14,888 bases of DNA from an uncultured bacterium (GTDB taxonomy: Bacteria > Bacteroidota > Ignavibacteria > Kapaibacteriales > UBA2268). A model generated the notes under the pieces. It was not told the origin of the DNA and did no database searches. It saw only the letters and a program-made list of their open reading frames with translations. The position numbers were made by a program, and so were the translations under genes. Below are positions 7,828 to 14,888 of this stretch, in pieces. The DNA lies in contig CALLXS010000106.1 of assembly GCA_937875295.1 (NCBI GenBank), forward strand, positions 1 to 14,888, given 5' to 3'. Each line of letters opens with the position of its first letter. Position 1 is the stretch's first letter.

Positions 7828-8145
7828 ATGAATTATGCAATTTTATTAATATCAATAATATTTAATGCAAGCTCAGGAATATTACTAAAATATTCTTCAT
7901 TTTTAGAATCACCCAAAAAATTCTATATAATAGGTAGTGGTTTCTTATGTGCTTCGATTAGTGCTATTTTATATACTAAAGCACTTGAGACATTATCTAT
8001 TGGTACTGCAACTACTATTAGCTCAGGGTTAGTGATTTTCACTTGTAGTATTGCAAGCGTTTTTATTTTTAATGAAAATTATTCATTAACTAAAATAATG
8101 GGTGGAGTCTTAATCTTTGTAGGAATATTTTTTCTATTTAAATAA
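7828..8145 (+). CDS. Four-helix SMR/ArnE-like membrane protein
   Basis: A 105-residue protein with four hydrophobic helices (roughly 2-20, 32-50, 56-78 and 86-104) in the pattern of the small multidrug resistance / drug-metabolite transporter superfamily, working as a dimer in the inner membrane. The first helix, IIFNASSGILLKYS, aligns with EmrE but has N13 where EmrE has its essential E14, so proton-coupled drug export of the EmrE kind is unlikely. The asparagine resembles small four-helix proteins such as ArnE/ArnF, thought to flip undecaprenyl-linked sugars. GTATTISSGLVIF and IMGGVLIFVGIF in helices 3 and 4 are family-like. It lies 10 nt after plsC, probably in one transcript, which hints at an envelope lipid role. 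The substrate is unknown. Confidence 0.85.
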   Translation: MNYAILLISIIFNASSGILLKYSSFLESPKKFYIIGSGFLCASISAILYTKALETLSIGTATTISSGLVIFTCSIASVFIFNENYSLTKIMGGVLIFVGIFFLFK

Positions 8146-8182
8146 TTTGAATTAAATATTAATAACTAATTATAAGAAAATT

Positions 8183-8929
8183 ATGGAATCAATAGCTGAA
8201 TTTTGGAGATTAGCTGGGTTGAGATACAAATCTCATCCATGGCATGGTGTGGAAATTGGCGAAAATGTACCCGATATGGTGAATGTATATATTGAAGTCG
8301 TACCAACTGATACTATGAAATATGAATTAGATAAAGAAACTGGATATCTTAAGATCGATAGACCTAATAAATTTTCAAGTTTTATTCCGGCACTATATGG
8401 TTTTATTCCGCAGACTTATTGTGGACATTTTGTTGCTCAATTGTGTAATATGAAAAACAATAGGAAAGATATTATTGGCGATTCAGATCCATTAGATATT
8501 TGTGTCCTAACAGAAAGAAATATTATGCATGGTGATATTTTGCTGAAAGCTGTACCTATTGGCGGATTTAGAATGATAGATGGAGGTGAAGCTGATGATA
8601 AAATAATTGCTATTTTAAAAGGCGATGAAGTATATGGGCATTGGAATGATATTGATGATATACCTGATTCTTTGATTCATAGGCTAAAACATTATTTTTT
8701 AACTTATAAAGATATGCCCGGACTGCATACTCCAAGATGTGTAATCACTCATACTTATGGTAGAGAAGAAGCTCATGATGTTATTAATAGAAGCAGAAAG
8801 GATTATTTAAAGAAATTTGGGAAATTAGAAAATAAATTATCTGTTGCAGCAATTGAAGCATTCGTTTTTGCTGAAGAAATGCTAAGTAAAAAGAAAAATT
8901 TAACTACAAACAGAAAAGATTATATCTAA
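8183..8929 (+). CDS. ppa: Inorganic pyrophosphatase, family I (long form)
   Basis: Hydrolyses cytoplasmic pyrophosphate to phosphate, pulling forward polymer synthesis and activation reactions. Aligning by eye with E. coli Ppa, nearly all active-site residues are present: K46, E48, R60, Y72, the signature DSDPLDI with D100, D102 and D105, D133, D138, K140, and Y175/K176. At 248 residues it is longer than the usual 175-residue bacterial enzyme, with about 30 extra N-terminal residues (including HPWHGVEIG) and a C-terminal extension. I recognise this longer subfamily by features such as PALYGFIPQTYCG and HYFLTYK, so the length is not a fusion. It follows the SMR-like gene by 37 nt on the same strand. 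Function is secure on residue conservation. Confidence 0.95.
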   Translation: MESIAEFWRLAGLRYKSHPWHGVEIGENVPDMVNVYIEVVPTDTMKYELDKETGYLKIDRPNKFSSFIPALYGFIPQTYCGHFVAQLCNMKNNRKDIIGDSDPLDICVLTERNIMHGDILLKAVPIGGFRMIDGGEADDKIIAILKGDEVYGHWNDIDDIPDSLIHRLKHYFLTYKDMPGLHTPRCVITHTYGREEAHDVINRSRKDYLKKFGKLENKLSVAAIEAFVFAEEMLSKKKNLTTNRKDYI

Positions 8930-8971
8930 TTTTGCTATTAGAAATTTTTAGATTTTATTTTTTATTTTTTT

Positions 8972-9652
8972 ATGGATAGAGTAATTGTAATTGGTGATAT
9001 TCATGGATGTGTTAATACTCTAAAGGAATTACTCTATAATATTATTAAAATCAATAAATCTGATAAATTAATATTTTTAGGTGATTACATTGATAGAGGA
9101 TTACATTCGAGGGAAGTAATCGATGAATTAATTTATTTAAAAAATAATAATTATAATACTATCTTTCTGCGAGGTAATCACGAGCAAATGCTTTTGGATA
9201 CCTACTTTCATCCTGAATTATATCCTCAATGGTTAATAAATGGTGCTGCAAATACACTAAGTTCTTTTAGGATTAACAATATAAAAGATTTAGACGAAAA
9301 CTATTTGAGGTTTTTCCAGTCAACTAAGTTTTATTATGAAATTGAAAATTATGTAATTGTTCATGCTGGTCTAAATTTTGAATTAGAAAATCCATTAAAC
9401 GATATTATCTCTATGCTTTGGACTCGGAATTTATCTATAGATAAAAGTAAAATAAATAACAGAAAATTAATTGTAGGGCATACACCAAAGTTAATTAGTG
9501 AAATCAAAGAATCAATTTACAAAGGAGATACAATTTTTTTAGATGGAGGTGTCGTCTATAATGATATGAAAACAGAATCAGGAAAAGGAAATTTGGTAGC
9601 CTATGACTTAATAAATGATGAATTATTTTATTTAGAAAACTCCGAAAAATAG
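8972..9652 (+). CDS. PPP-type metallophosphatase (serine/threonine phosphatase or ApaH-like)
   Basis: A 226-residue calcineurin-like phosphoesterase of the PPP family, which uses two metal ions to hydrolyse phosphoesters. The metal-binding and catalytic motifs occur in the standard order: GDIHG (8-12), GDYIDRG (37-43), GNHE (68-71), HAGL (131-134) and GHT (169-171), with DGG (191-193) near the end. No signal peptide or membrane segment is seen, so it should be cytoplasmic. Bacterial members act as serine/threonine protein phosphatases or hydrolyse diadenosine tetraphosphate; the motifs alone do not decide. No partner Hanks-type kinase gene is in the window. It starts 42 nt after ppa on the same strand, and a small hairpin overlaps its stop codon. 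Confidence 0.9.
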   Translation: MDRVIVIGDIHGCVNTLKELLYNIIKINKSDKLIFLGDYIDRGLHSREVIDELIYLKNNNYNTIFLRGNHEQMLLDTYFHPELYPQWLINGAANTLSSFRINNIKDLDENYLRFFQSTKFYYEIENYVIVHAGLNFELENPLNDIISMLWTRNLSIDKSKINNRKLIVGHTPKLISEIKESIYKGDTIFLDGGVVYNDMKTESGKGNLVAYDLINDELFYLENSEK

Positions 9653-9726
9653 GTAAATTCCTATTCCAAAATTAATAAAAAATATAGTCAATTTTTTCTT
9701 TTTAAATATTTTTTTTTATGATTAGA

Positions 9727-9754
9727 AAATTTATTAATTTGCATTAATAAATTT
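9727..9754. repeat. 12-bp perfect inverted repeat upstream of the T9SS cargo gene
   Basis: The arms AAATTTATTAAT (9727-9738) and ATTAATAAATTT (9743-9754) are perfectly complementary around the four-base spacer TTGC. The repeat ends 66 nt before the ATG of the large secreted protein. It follows two T-rich tracts (about 9692-9703 and 9709-9717) and has no U tract of its own, so an operator or a 5' leader hairpin is more likely than a terminator. All paired bases are A or T, so chance in AT-rich DNA cannot be excluded. Confidence 0.4.
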
Positions 9755-9820
9755 AACAGTTTTGATTTTATTTGTAAATAAATAAAATTTAAACAATTAC
9801 ATATTAAATTGGGGAATACG

Positions 9821-12800
9821 ATGAAAACTAAATTACTATATTTATTTTCTTTTATGGGCTTGTTTATTATCTTTATTAATCTGCCTCTTAAAGCTCAAAT
9901 CAGTTCATCAGAAGGAACGAATTTCTGGGTTGCTTTTCCTTATCTAATTTCCGATGGACTTAATACACCACGTAGTACAGAATCTAATTCAATATTTCAA
10001 TTATTTATTAATTCAAAGACTAAAAATACTCTTCAAATTTACGATAGTAAAGGGCTATTAATAATATCCAATATTATTGTGAATGCAAATGAAGATAAAA
10101 TAATTGCGATTCCATTAAATTATATGGTAGATCAATCAGAAACTACTCAAAACAACAATAGCATAAGAGTCGTGTCTGAGAAACCAATTTCTGTAACTGC
10201 TCATGTAGGATCTAATGCATATTTTGAATCCTATAGTATAATACCATCTAATAACTTGGGATATAATTATTATACTGCTAATTTATATCAAGATTATTAT
10301 AAAAATACTTATAATAAATTTATCCAGTCTCCTGGGCAAATAATACTACTAGCTACAGAAGATAATACTAATATTACTTATTCTCCAAAGGCAAAAACTA
10401 GGTTAGTAGAAACCGGGCAATCGCGAACTATTAATTTAAATAAAGGTGAGACTTACTTAATATTAGCTGACACACTTAAAAGTCTTACACATAATTATAT
10501 TTCTGATTTAACTGGAACTTACATTTCAGCAAATAAAAAAATTGCTGTTTTCTCTGGGCATTGTAGGGTTTCCTTTCCTGCGTATGGAAGTACAATTTAT
10601 TCGACTTTGCAATTTGCTTATCCAAGAAATTTAATGATTGAACAAATGTTACCTGTGGATTTATTAGGAACCACAAATATCACTGTTCCATTTGCTTTTG
10701 AAAAAAATCGCACATACTTAAATAAAACTTCTTATGAAAAAGGTGATTTAATTAGAATTATCGCCACTCAAGATAATACGGAATTATATATTTATAGTAA
10801 ATATACCGGGCAAAAAGAAGTTATAAAAGATGATATGAAAGCTGGTGAAATCTATGAAAATGCTGAACAACAAGAACCTGAAGTTTATTATAGCTCTAAG
10901 CCTGTTGCAGTCTTTCAATATGCAAAAACTTACTTTAATCTTTGGCCCTGGGGGTATAAGATAAATCCTGAAGTTGAATCAGATAAAGATGATAATGATT
11001 TGCAATATGGCACAAGGGGTAGTACTGGCATGTTAATTAGAGTTACTCCAAACGAGAGATGGGTAAATTATTGCTCATTTACATCGTTACAGAATTTAAT
11101 TCCTCAATATTTTACTATGGTTTTTCGAAAAGGGACTGATTCTTTAATAAAATTCGACAATCAATTATTGACTTATAAGTTTTCAACAGAAATAAAAAAT
11201 ATACCATTTTCGGACTATTCATATATAGCATTTACTTCTCTATCTGGGGTTCATATAGTAGAATCAATTAATGAAGACATTAAATTTACTGTATATGCAT
11301 ACGGATATTTAATTGGAACAGAAAAGGGTACAAGTCATGGATTTACTCCTGGTATGGATTATTCTGAGCATTGTGTAGATACATTATTAATGAGTTATAC
11401 TCAACCAAAACACAATGAATTCACTGGTACAGTAAACGCAATTGACTTGTACGATGGAAAATCGTGTTCAGCTGTAAATTATATTAAAAATATTGATTCT
11501 CTCAGTAAAAATGCAATTTTAGATTATAAAATAAATTCAAATTCTAAAAGCTGGGATTTCAATATTTCATTCCCTGATGAATTTGCTGATGGAAATTTAA
11601 AATTCATTGCAAAATCGAGCGGAGGAAGTACTATAGACACTAATTTTACGTATGATGCACCGGATTTGGAACTTAATTTACGTAGATTAGATTATTTCAT
11701 TGAAAATACGAATATTGATTATACAAAATCAATAGCTATCAAAAATACGGGTGCTAATGAATTAAAAATTACCATTCCTGATATTAATAGCAAAAATAAT
11801 TCTTTTAAAATTGCGAATCAAGATAAAAATATAATTCTACCTGCCGGCGCTGAATACACTATAAATATAATTGCAAGATTTCTTGAGCCAAGTACACTTG
11901 CTGACACTGCTGAAATGTATATTGATATAAATGATATTTCATATAAAGCTGTGAATCTTTATGCTTCTAATAATAGCATTGTGATTATTTCTGAAAATGT
12001 AGATTGGGAGAATGTACCTTATTTAATTAAAATTCCACAAATGAAATATTTTACTGTCTTAAATAGTACCTCTCAACAAATAAAAATAAAAAAAGTAGGA
12101 TTCTTAAAAAATAAAGGTAATTTTGCTTTTGATGATTTAAATATTTCAAATAGTATTTTAGATGCTACTAATGACAATAATTTTACATTAAATTCTGGTG
12201 ATTCTACAATTTTTGGAGTAAAATATACTCCTGATAATTTCACAAATACTTTAGATATAGATTCAATAGAAATACAATTAAGTACTGATAAAAACATTAA
12301 AGTTGAATTAAAAGGAAGTATTAACAAATCAAAATTAATAGTTACTCCTATAGATTATTTAGAATTACCTTATTATAAACTTGATTCTTTGCATTTTACT
12401 AAATTATCTATTACTAATAATTCATATTTACCATTTGGAATAAATTTGAAGAAAGGAACAATTACCAATTTTGCTGGTATTGTCAATAATAAGAATAATG
12501 CTTTAATTACAATTAATAAAAATTCAACTATAGATATTGATTTAGAATATAAAGTATCTAGCAGTTCAATAGACGATGTAGTTGATTCATTAATAATATC
12601 TTATAGGAATAATGAGTTTATATATAACTTGACAGCTATTAAATTTATCAATAGAATATCCAATAATATAATAGAAAATCTAAATATTCATTTACCAAAA
12701 GAATATTATACTTTAAATGAATTTATCATTTTTGATTTTGATAAAAACATCATAAGTAAAATTGAAATTTATAATGAAAAAGGTCAATTAATTAAAGATG

Positions 12801-12916
12801 GGACTTTTAATTCAAACATCTCGATATTCAATAGTTCTGACTTTATTCCCGGTAGATATTTCTACAAAGTATTAATTAAAGATCAGGAAATAAAAGGTAA
12901 ATTCATTGTAAAATAA
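9821..12916 (+). CDS. Secreted IgGFc-binding-like protein with T9SS C-terminal sorting domain
   Basis: A 1031-residue exported protein. I chose the ATG at 9821; the frame can be extended to a TTG at 9809, but that puts four residues before a textbook signal peptide (KTK, hydrophobic 5-23, likely cleavage after LKA at 25). Residues about 29-500 resemble the N-terminal IgGFc-binding domain of FCGBP-type proteins: EGTNFWVAFP (31-40), VVSEKPISVTAHVG (117-130), IPSNNLGYNYY (141-151) and a second module with TGTYISANKKIAVFSGHC (231-248). Residues about 616-940 look like two or three ASH/HYDIN-like beta-sandwich repeats (for example IAIKNTGANELKI, 638-650). Residues about 955-1031 form a Por-type tail ending GRYFYKVLIKDQEIKGKF plus IVK, which directs type IX export and surface attachment. 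It stands alone, with its own terminator. An adhesin role is inference; the ligand is unknown. Confidence 0.88.
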   Translation: MKTKLLYLFSFMGLFIIFINLPLKAQISSSEGTNFWVAFPYLISDGLNTPRSTESNSIFQLFINSKTKNTLQIYDSKGLLIISNIIVNANEDKIIAIPLNYMVDQSETTQNNNSIRVVSEKPISVTAHVGSNAYFESYSIIPSNNLGYNYYTANLYQDYYKNTYNKFIQSPGQIILLATEDNTNITYSPKAKTRLVETGQSRTINLNKGETYLILADTLKSLTHNYISDLTGTYISANKKIAVFSGHCRVSFPAYGSTIYSTLQFAYPRNLMIEQMLPVDLLGTTNITVPFAFEKNRTYLNKTSYEKGDLIRIIATQDNTELYIYSKYTGQKEVIKDDMKAGEIYENAEQQEPEVYYSSKPVAVFQYAKTYFNLWPWGYKINPEVESDKDDNDLQYGTRGSTGMLIRVTPNERWVNYCSFTSLQNLIPQYFTMVFRKGTDSLIKFDNQLLTYKFSTEIKNIPFSDYSYIAFTSLSGVHIVESINEDIKFTVYAYGYLIGTEKGTSHGFTPGMDYSEHCVDTLLMSYTQPKHNEFTGTVNAIDLYDGKSCSAVNYIKNIDSLSKNAILDYKINSNSKSWDFNISFPDEFADGNLKFIAKSSGGSTIDTNFTYDAPDLELNLRRLDYFIENTNIDYTKSIAIKNTGANELKITIPDINSKNNSFKIANQDKNIILPAGAEYTINIIARFLEPSTLADTAEMYIDINDISYKAVNLYASNNSIVIISENVDWENVPYLIKIPQMKYFTVLNSTSQQIKIKKVGFLKNKGNFAFDDLNISNSILDATNDNNFTLNSGDSTIFGVKYTPDNFTNTLDIDSIEIQLSTDKNIKVELKGSINKSKLIVTPIDYLELPYYKLDSLHFTKLSITNNSYLPFGINLKKGTITNFAGIVNNKNNALITINKNSTIDIDLEYKVSSSSIDDVVDSLIISYRNNEFIYNLTAIKFINRISNNIIENLNIHLPKEYYTLNEFIIFDFDKNIISKIEIYNEKGQLIKDGTFNSNISIFNSSDFIPGRYFYKVLIKDQEIKGKFIVK

Positions 12917-12925
12917 AACAAAATT

Positions 12926-12971
12926 AAGTCTCTATTCACAAGTTTTCTAGTGAGTAGAGACTTTTATTTTT
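12926..12971 (+). terminator. Strong bidirectional terminator between convergent genes
   Basis: Arms at 12926-12939 and 12950-12963 form a 14-bp stem, perfect except for one T-G wobble, with a ten-base loop and a T-rich tail on the right (TTATTTTT). On the left the complement reads AATTTTGTTTTATTTTAC, giving a U-rich tail for minus-strand transcription. It sits just after the secreted-protein gene and faces the end of waaA at 13002, so it probably serves both. Confidence 0.9.
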
Positions 12972-13001
12972 ACTTTAAAATACATTTTATTGTATTTTGC
13001 T

Positions 13002-14261
13002 TTATAATTCTATGTCTTTGATAAATATATCAGTTGAGCCTAATCTATCATTTACAAATTTACTAGAAATTTGAGAGACATTAGAATAAAAATTATTATC
13101 ATTTAGTAATTTATCTATAATTCTAAATAATTCAATAGAATTTTCAATTGTAAATAAAGCTCCAATTGATTTAAGTTCTTTTGCATCAGGAGATTTCCTG
13201 ATGTCTTTGCCTGTAATTAGAGGAATTCCATATCCTGCAGGTTCCGTTACAGAGTGTACACCATCACCAAAAGCACCACCAATATAGGCAATATCAGCGT
13301 TTGCATATAATTTCAATAAATTTCCGATACTATCGACGATAATAATTCTATCACCCAATTGGATTTCGATTTTTTCATTTTCATTAATTGAATTGATATT
13401 GCTAAGGAAAGTATATTTATTAAGTTTTTGAGTTAATTTGTCAAGATGCTCGCGAGTTGGTTCATGAGGGACTATAATTAATGATAATTTTACAATATCA
13501 TTCTTAGCATTGATTTTCTTAACTGCCTCGAGGAGTAGATCTTCATCTTCTTCCCAAGTGCTTCCGGCTACTAGTACTTTTGATTTTCCGAATATAGTTT
13601 TGTCTAAAAATGGATTTTGAATTGATTCATTTACTTTCCCAAAAATTCTATCGAAACGTGTATCTGGTAAAAATTTAATTTTTTTGATACCGCACATATC
13701 TATAAAATATGGTAAATCTAACTTATTCATCACATAAATTTTTTTAAAGAAAGAAAAGCATCTTTTATAATAGAAATTTATGAATTTGTTTTGAGGTTGG
13801 CTAGCATTTAAGAGAAAAATCGGAATTTCTTTATTATGTAGTTCATTTAAGTAATTAAACCAAATTTCGTAACGAATGAAAATCGCAATATTTGGATTAA
13901 TATTTTCAATGAATTTAATTGCATTCTCTTTATAATCTAATGGAAGATAAGTGATTAAATCAGCATATTCATAATTTTTTAGATTTTCATAACCAGAAGG
14001 AGAGAAAAACGTTAATATTATGTAGATATTAGGTTGAGTTAGTTTTATTTTTTCTATAATTGGGCGAGCTTGCTCAAATTCACCCATAGAAGCAACATGA
14101 AACCAAATTTTCTTTTTTGATATTGAATTATCAATAATTCCAAAATTATTAAGAAGATTATTTGCAATTATTTCTCTATTTTTGAGTTTCTTATTATTCT
14201 TTTGGAATTTAATATAGAGCTTTACAAGCTGAATAAATATTTTGTTATATAAGAAATCCAT
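13002..14261 (-). CDS. waaA: 3-deoxy-D-manno-octulosonic acid (Kdo) transferase
   Basis: WaaA (KdtA) transfers Kdo from CMP-Kdo to lipid A precursor at the inner membrane, starting the LPS core. The 419-residue protein has the GT-B fold length of the family and an N-terminal hydrophobic/amphipathic segment (about 1-20) for membrane association. The catalytic base is E61 in HVASMGE (55-61). Other family landmarks are YLPLDY (105-110), IRYEIW (129-134), DTRFDR (200-205), VAGSTWEEDED (231-241), PHEPTR (265-270) and GGAFGDGVHSVTEPAGYGIP (328-347), where E340 belongs to the CMP-Kdo site. It converges on the secreted-protein gene and is divergent from a flavin reductase-like gene 84 nt away. Whether it adds one or more Kdo residues cannot be told. 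Confidence 0.94.
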   Translation of the reverse strand: MDFLYNKIFIQLVKLYIKFQKNNKKLKNREIIANNLLNNFGIIDNSISKKKIWFHVASMGEFEQARPIIEKIKLTQPNIYIILTFFSPSGYENLKNYEYADLITYLPLDYKENAIKFIENINPNIAIFIRYEIWFNYLNELHNKEIPIFLLNASQPQNKFINFYYKRCFSFFKKIYVMNKLDLPYFIDMCGIKKIKFLPDTRFDRIFGKVNESIQNPFLDKTIFGKSKVLVAGSTWEEDEDLLLEAVKKINAKNDIVKLSLIIVPHEPTREHLDKLTQKLNKYTFLSNINSINENEKIEIQLGDRIIIVDSIGNLLKLYANADIAYIGGAFGDGVHSVTEPAGYGIPLITGKDIRKSPDAKELKSIGALFTIENSIELFRIIDKLLNDNNFYSNVSQISSKFVNDRLGSTDIFIKDIEL

Positions 14262-14289
14262 TTTCTTAGAACTTAATTAAAACAAATTA

Positions 14290-14297
14290 CAAAATTA
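14290..14297 (-). promoter_or_regulatory. Possible -7 box of Bacteroidota type for waaA
   Basis: The minus strand reads TAATTTTG, a match to TAnnTTTG, 28 nt before the waaA start codon, a sensible distance for a short leader. No TTG element lies at the usual -33 spacing (the nearest is about 31 nt away), so this is only a candidate. Confidence 0.22.
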
Positions 14298-14345
14298 CAT
14301 AAGAAAAAATATAATTTCATATAAAATACAAATAAAGAGCTAAAA

Positions 14346-14888
14346 ATGAAAAAATCTTTTGGTGCCAAAACGGCGTTATTTCCATTACCAGTTGTATTAG
14401 TTGGTACATACGTTAAAGACAACGAACCAAATTTAATGGCTGCTTCATGGGTAGGGATAATAAATAGTACTCCTGCAATGTTATCAATTAGTATACGCAA
14501 AGAAAGAGCTACATTTAAAGGTCTTGAATTAAATAAAGAATTTACTTTATCTTTTCCAAATACAAAACAAATTCACGAAACAGATTATTGCGGAGTATTT
14601 TCGCAAAAGAATACAGATAAAATATCTGATTTAGGATTAAAAGTAAGAAAATCAGATATAATAAATGCTCCTGAATTTGATGATTTTAACGTAACTATTT
14701 ATTGTAAAGTTAAAAATAGTATAGATTTAGGGAGTCATAATATTTTTATATCAGAAATCATCGATTTAAAAGCAAATGAATCTATTCTAACAGATGATAT
14801 TCCGGACCTAAAGAAAATTGACCCAATAATATATGATTCATTTTCGCGTTCATATTTTTCTATAGGTAATAAAATAGAACGTGCTTAT
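14346..14888 (+). CDS. Flavin reductase family protein (3' end cut by window)
   Basis: An open frame of exactly 181 codons runs from the ATG at 14346 to the right edge with no stop codon. The translation matches the FMN-binding split-barrel flavin reductase-like / flavoredoxin family: an N-terminal FGAKTALFPLPVVLVGTY, then PNLMAASWVGIINSTPAMLSIS (residues 28-49, the FMN-binding region), the SIRKERATFKGLELNKEFTL segment (48-67), DYCGVFSQKNTDK (80-92), and near the edge a DPIIYDSFSRSYFSIG stretch typical of the C-terminal end. Family members are about 180-200 residues, so only a few residues are missing. They bind FMN and reduce flavins or transfer electrons to partner proteins. The gene is divergent from waaA; its leader is A-rich. 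Substrate and partner are not visible. Confidence 0.88.
   Translation, partial: MKKSFGAKTALFPLPVVLVGTYVKDNEPNLMAASWVGIINSTPAMLSISIRKERATFKGLELNKEFTLSFPNTKQIHETDYCGVFSQKNTDKISDLGLKVRKSDIINAPEFDDFNVTIYCKVKNSIDLGSHNIFISEIIDLKANESILTDDIPDLKKIDPIIYDSFSRSYFSIGNKIERAY

Noticed and set aside
8183..8929. Pyrophosphatase considered as a fusion because of its extra length
   Set aside because: The N- and C-terminal extensions match a known longer subfamily of family I enzymes and show no second domain.
8930..8971. T-rich gap between ppa and the metallophosphatase as a terminator or promoter
   Set aside because: No stable stem and no convincing promoter boxes; it is simply AT-rich spacer.
9648..9665. 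Hairpin AATAGG-TAAATT-CCTATT overlapping the metallophosphatase stop codon as a terminator
   Set aside because: Only six pairs, and the T-rich tracts begin about 25 bases further on, so it does not have terminator form.
9809..9820. TTG start four codons upstream for the large secreted protein
   Set aside because: The ATG at 9821 directly begins a standard signal peptide with a positively charged n-region; the TTG start would only add four unneeded residues.
14273..14500. 75-codon minus-strand frame at the right end
   Set aside because: It runs antisense to the start of the flavin reductase-like gene, which has a clear family match.
1..14888. Search for mobile elements, CRISPR arrays, tRNA/rRNA genes, toxin-antitoxin or defence systems
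   Set aside because: No transposase or integrase motifs, no regularly spaced repeats, no cloverleaf-forming sequence and no recognised defence proteins were seen on either strand.

Overview
The window is AT-rich (by eye near 30% GC) and looks like an ordinary chromosomal piece from a Gram-negative bacterium of the Bacteroidota / FCB group, possibly Ignavibacteria- or Kapabacteria-like. The evidence is a large secreted protein with a C-terminal type IX secretion (Por-type) sorting domain, a Kdo transferase implying lipopolysaccharide, start codons preceded by A/T-rich leaders rather than clear Shine-Dalgarno sequences, and CheR/CheB chemotaxis genes. The phylum is an inference; I see no 16S rRNA or other decisive marker.

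Layout: (1) 1-2337, plus strand: the end of cheR (cut by the left edge), cheB and a stand-alone CheY-like receiver, closed by a strong terminator. (2) 2418-6953, minus strand: a MATE exporter, queG (queuosine synthesis) and a 712-residue fusion of a zinc-less alcohol-dehydrogenase-type domain with a Gfo/Idh/MocA domain; the last two lie 3 nt apart. (3) 7113-9652, plus strand: plsC, a four-helix SMR/ArnE-like membrane protein, a family I inorganic pyrophosphatase and a PPP-type metallophosphatase. (4) 9821-12916, plus strand: a 1031-residue exported protein with an IgGFc-binding-protein-like N-terminal region, beta-sandwich repeats and a T9SS tail. (5) 13002-14261, minus strand: waaA/kdtA. (6) 14346 to the right edge, plus strand: a flavin reductase-like gene, incomplete.

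The genes suggest several housekeeping and envelope tasks side by side: receptor methylation and response regulation, phospholipid acylation, LPS core synthesis, tRNA modification, pyrophosphate removal and an exported adhesin-like protein. I see no mobile element, CRISPR array, tRNA, rRNA or defence locus, and no clearly new system. The points most worth a second look are the IgGFc-binding-like T9SS cargo, the palindrome and direct repeats between the fusion oxidoreductase and plsC, the 12-bp inverted repeat upstream of the T9SS cargo, and the SMR protein lacking the hallmark glutamate. No gene-free stretch exceeds 300 bases; the two longest gaps (6954-7112 and 9653-9820) hold the repeats described below and no coding sequence that I can support.
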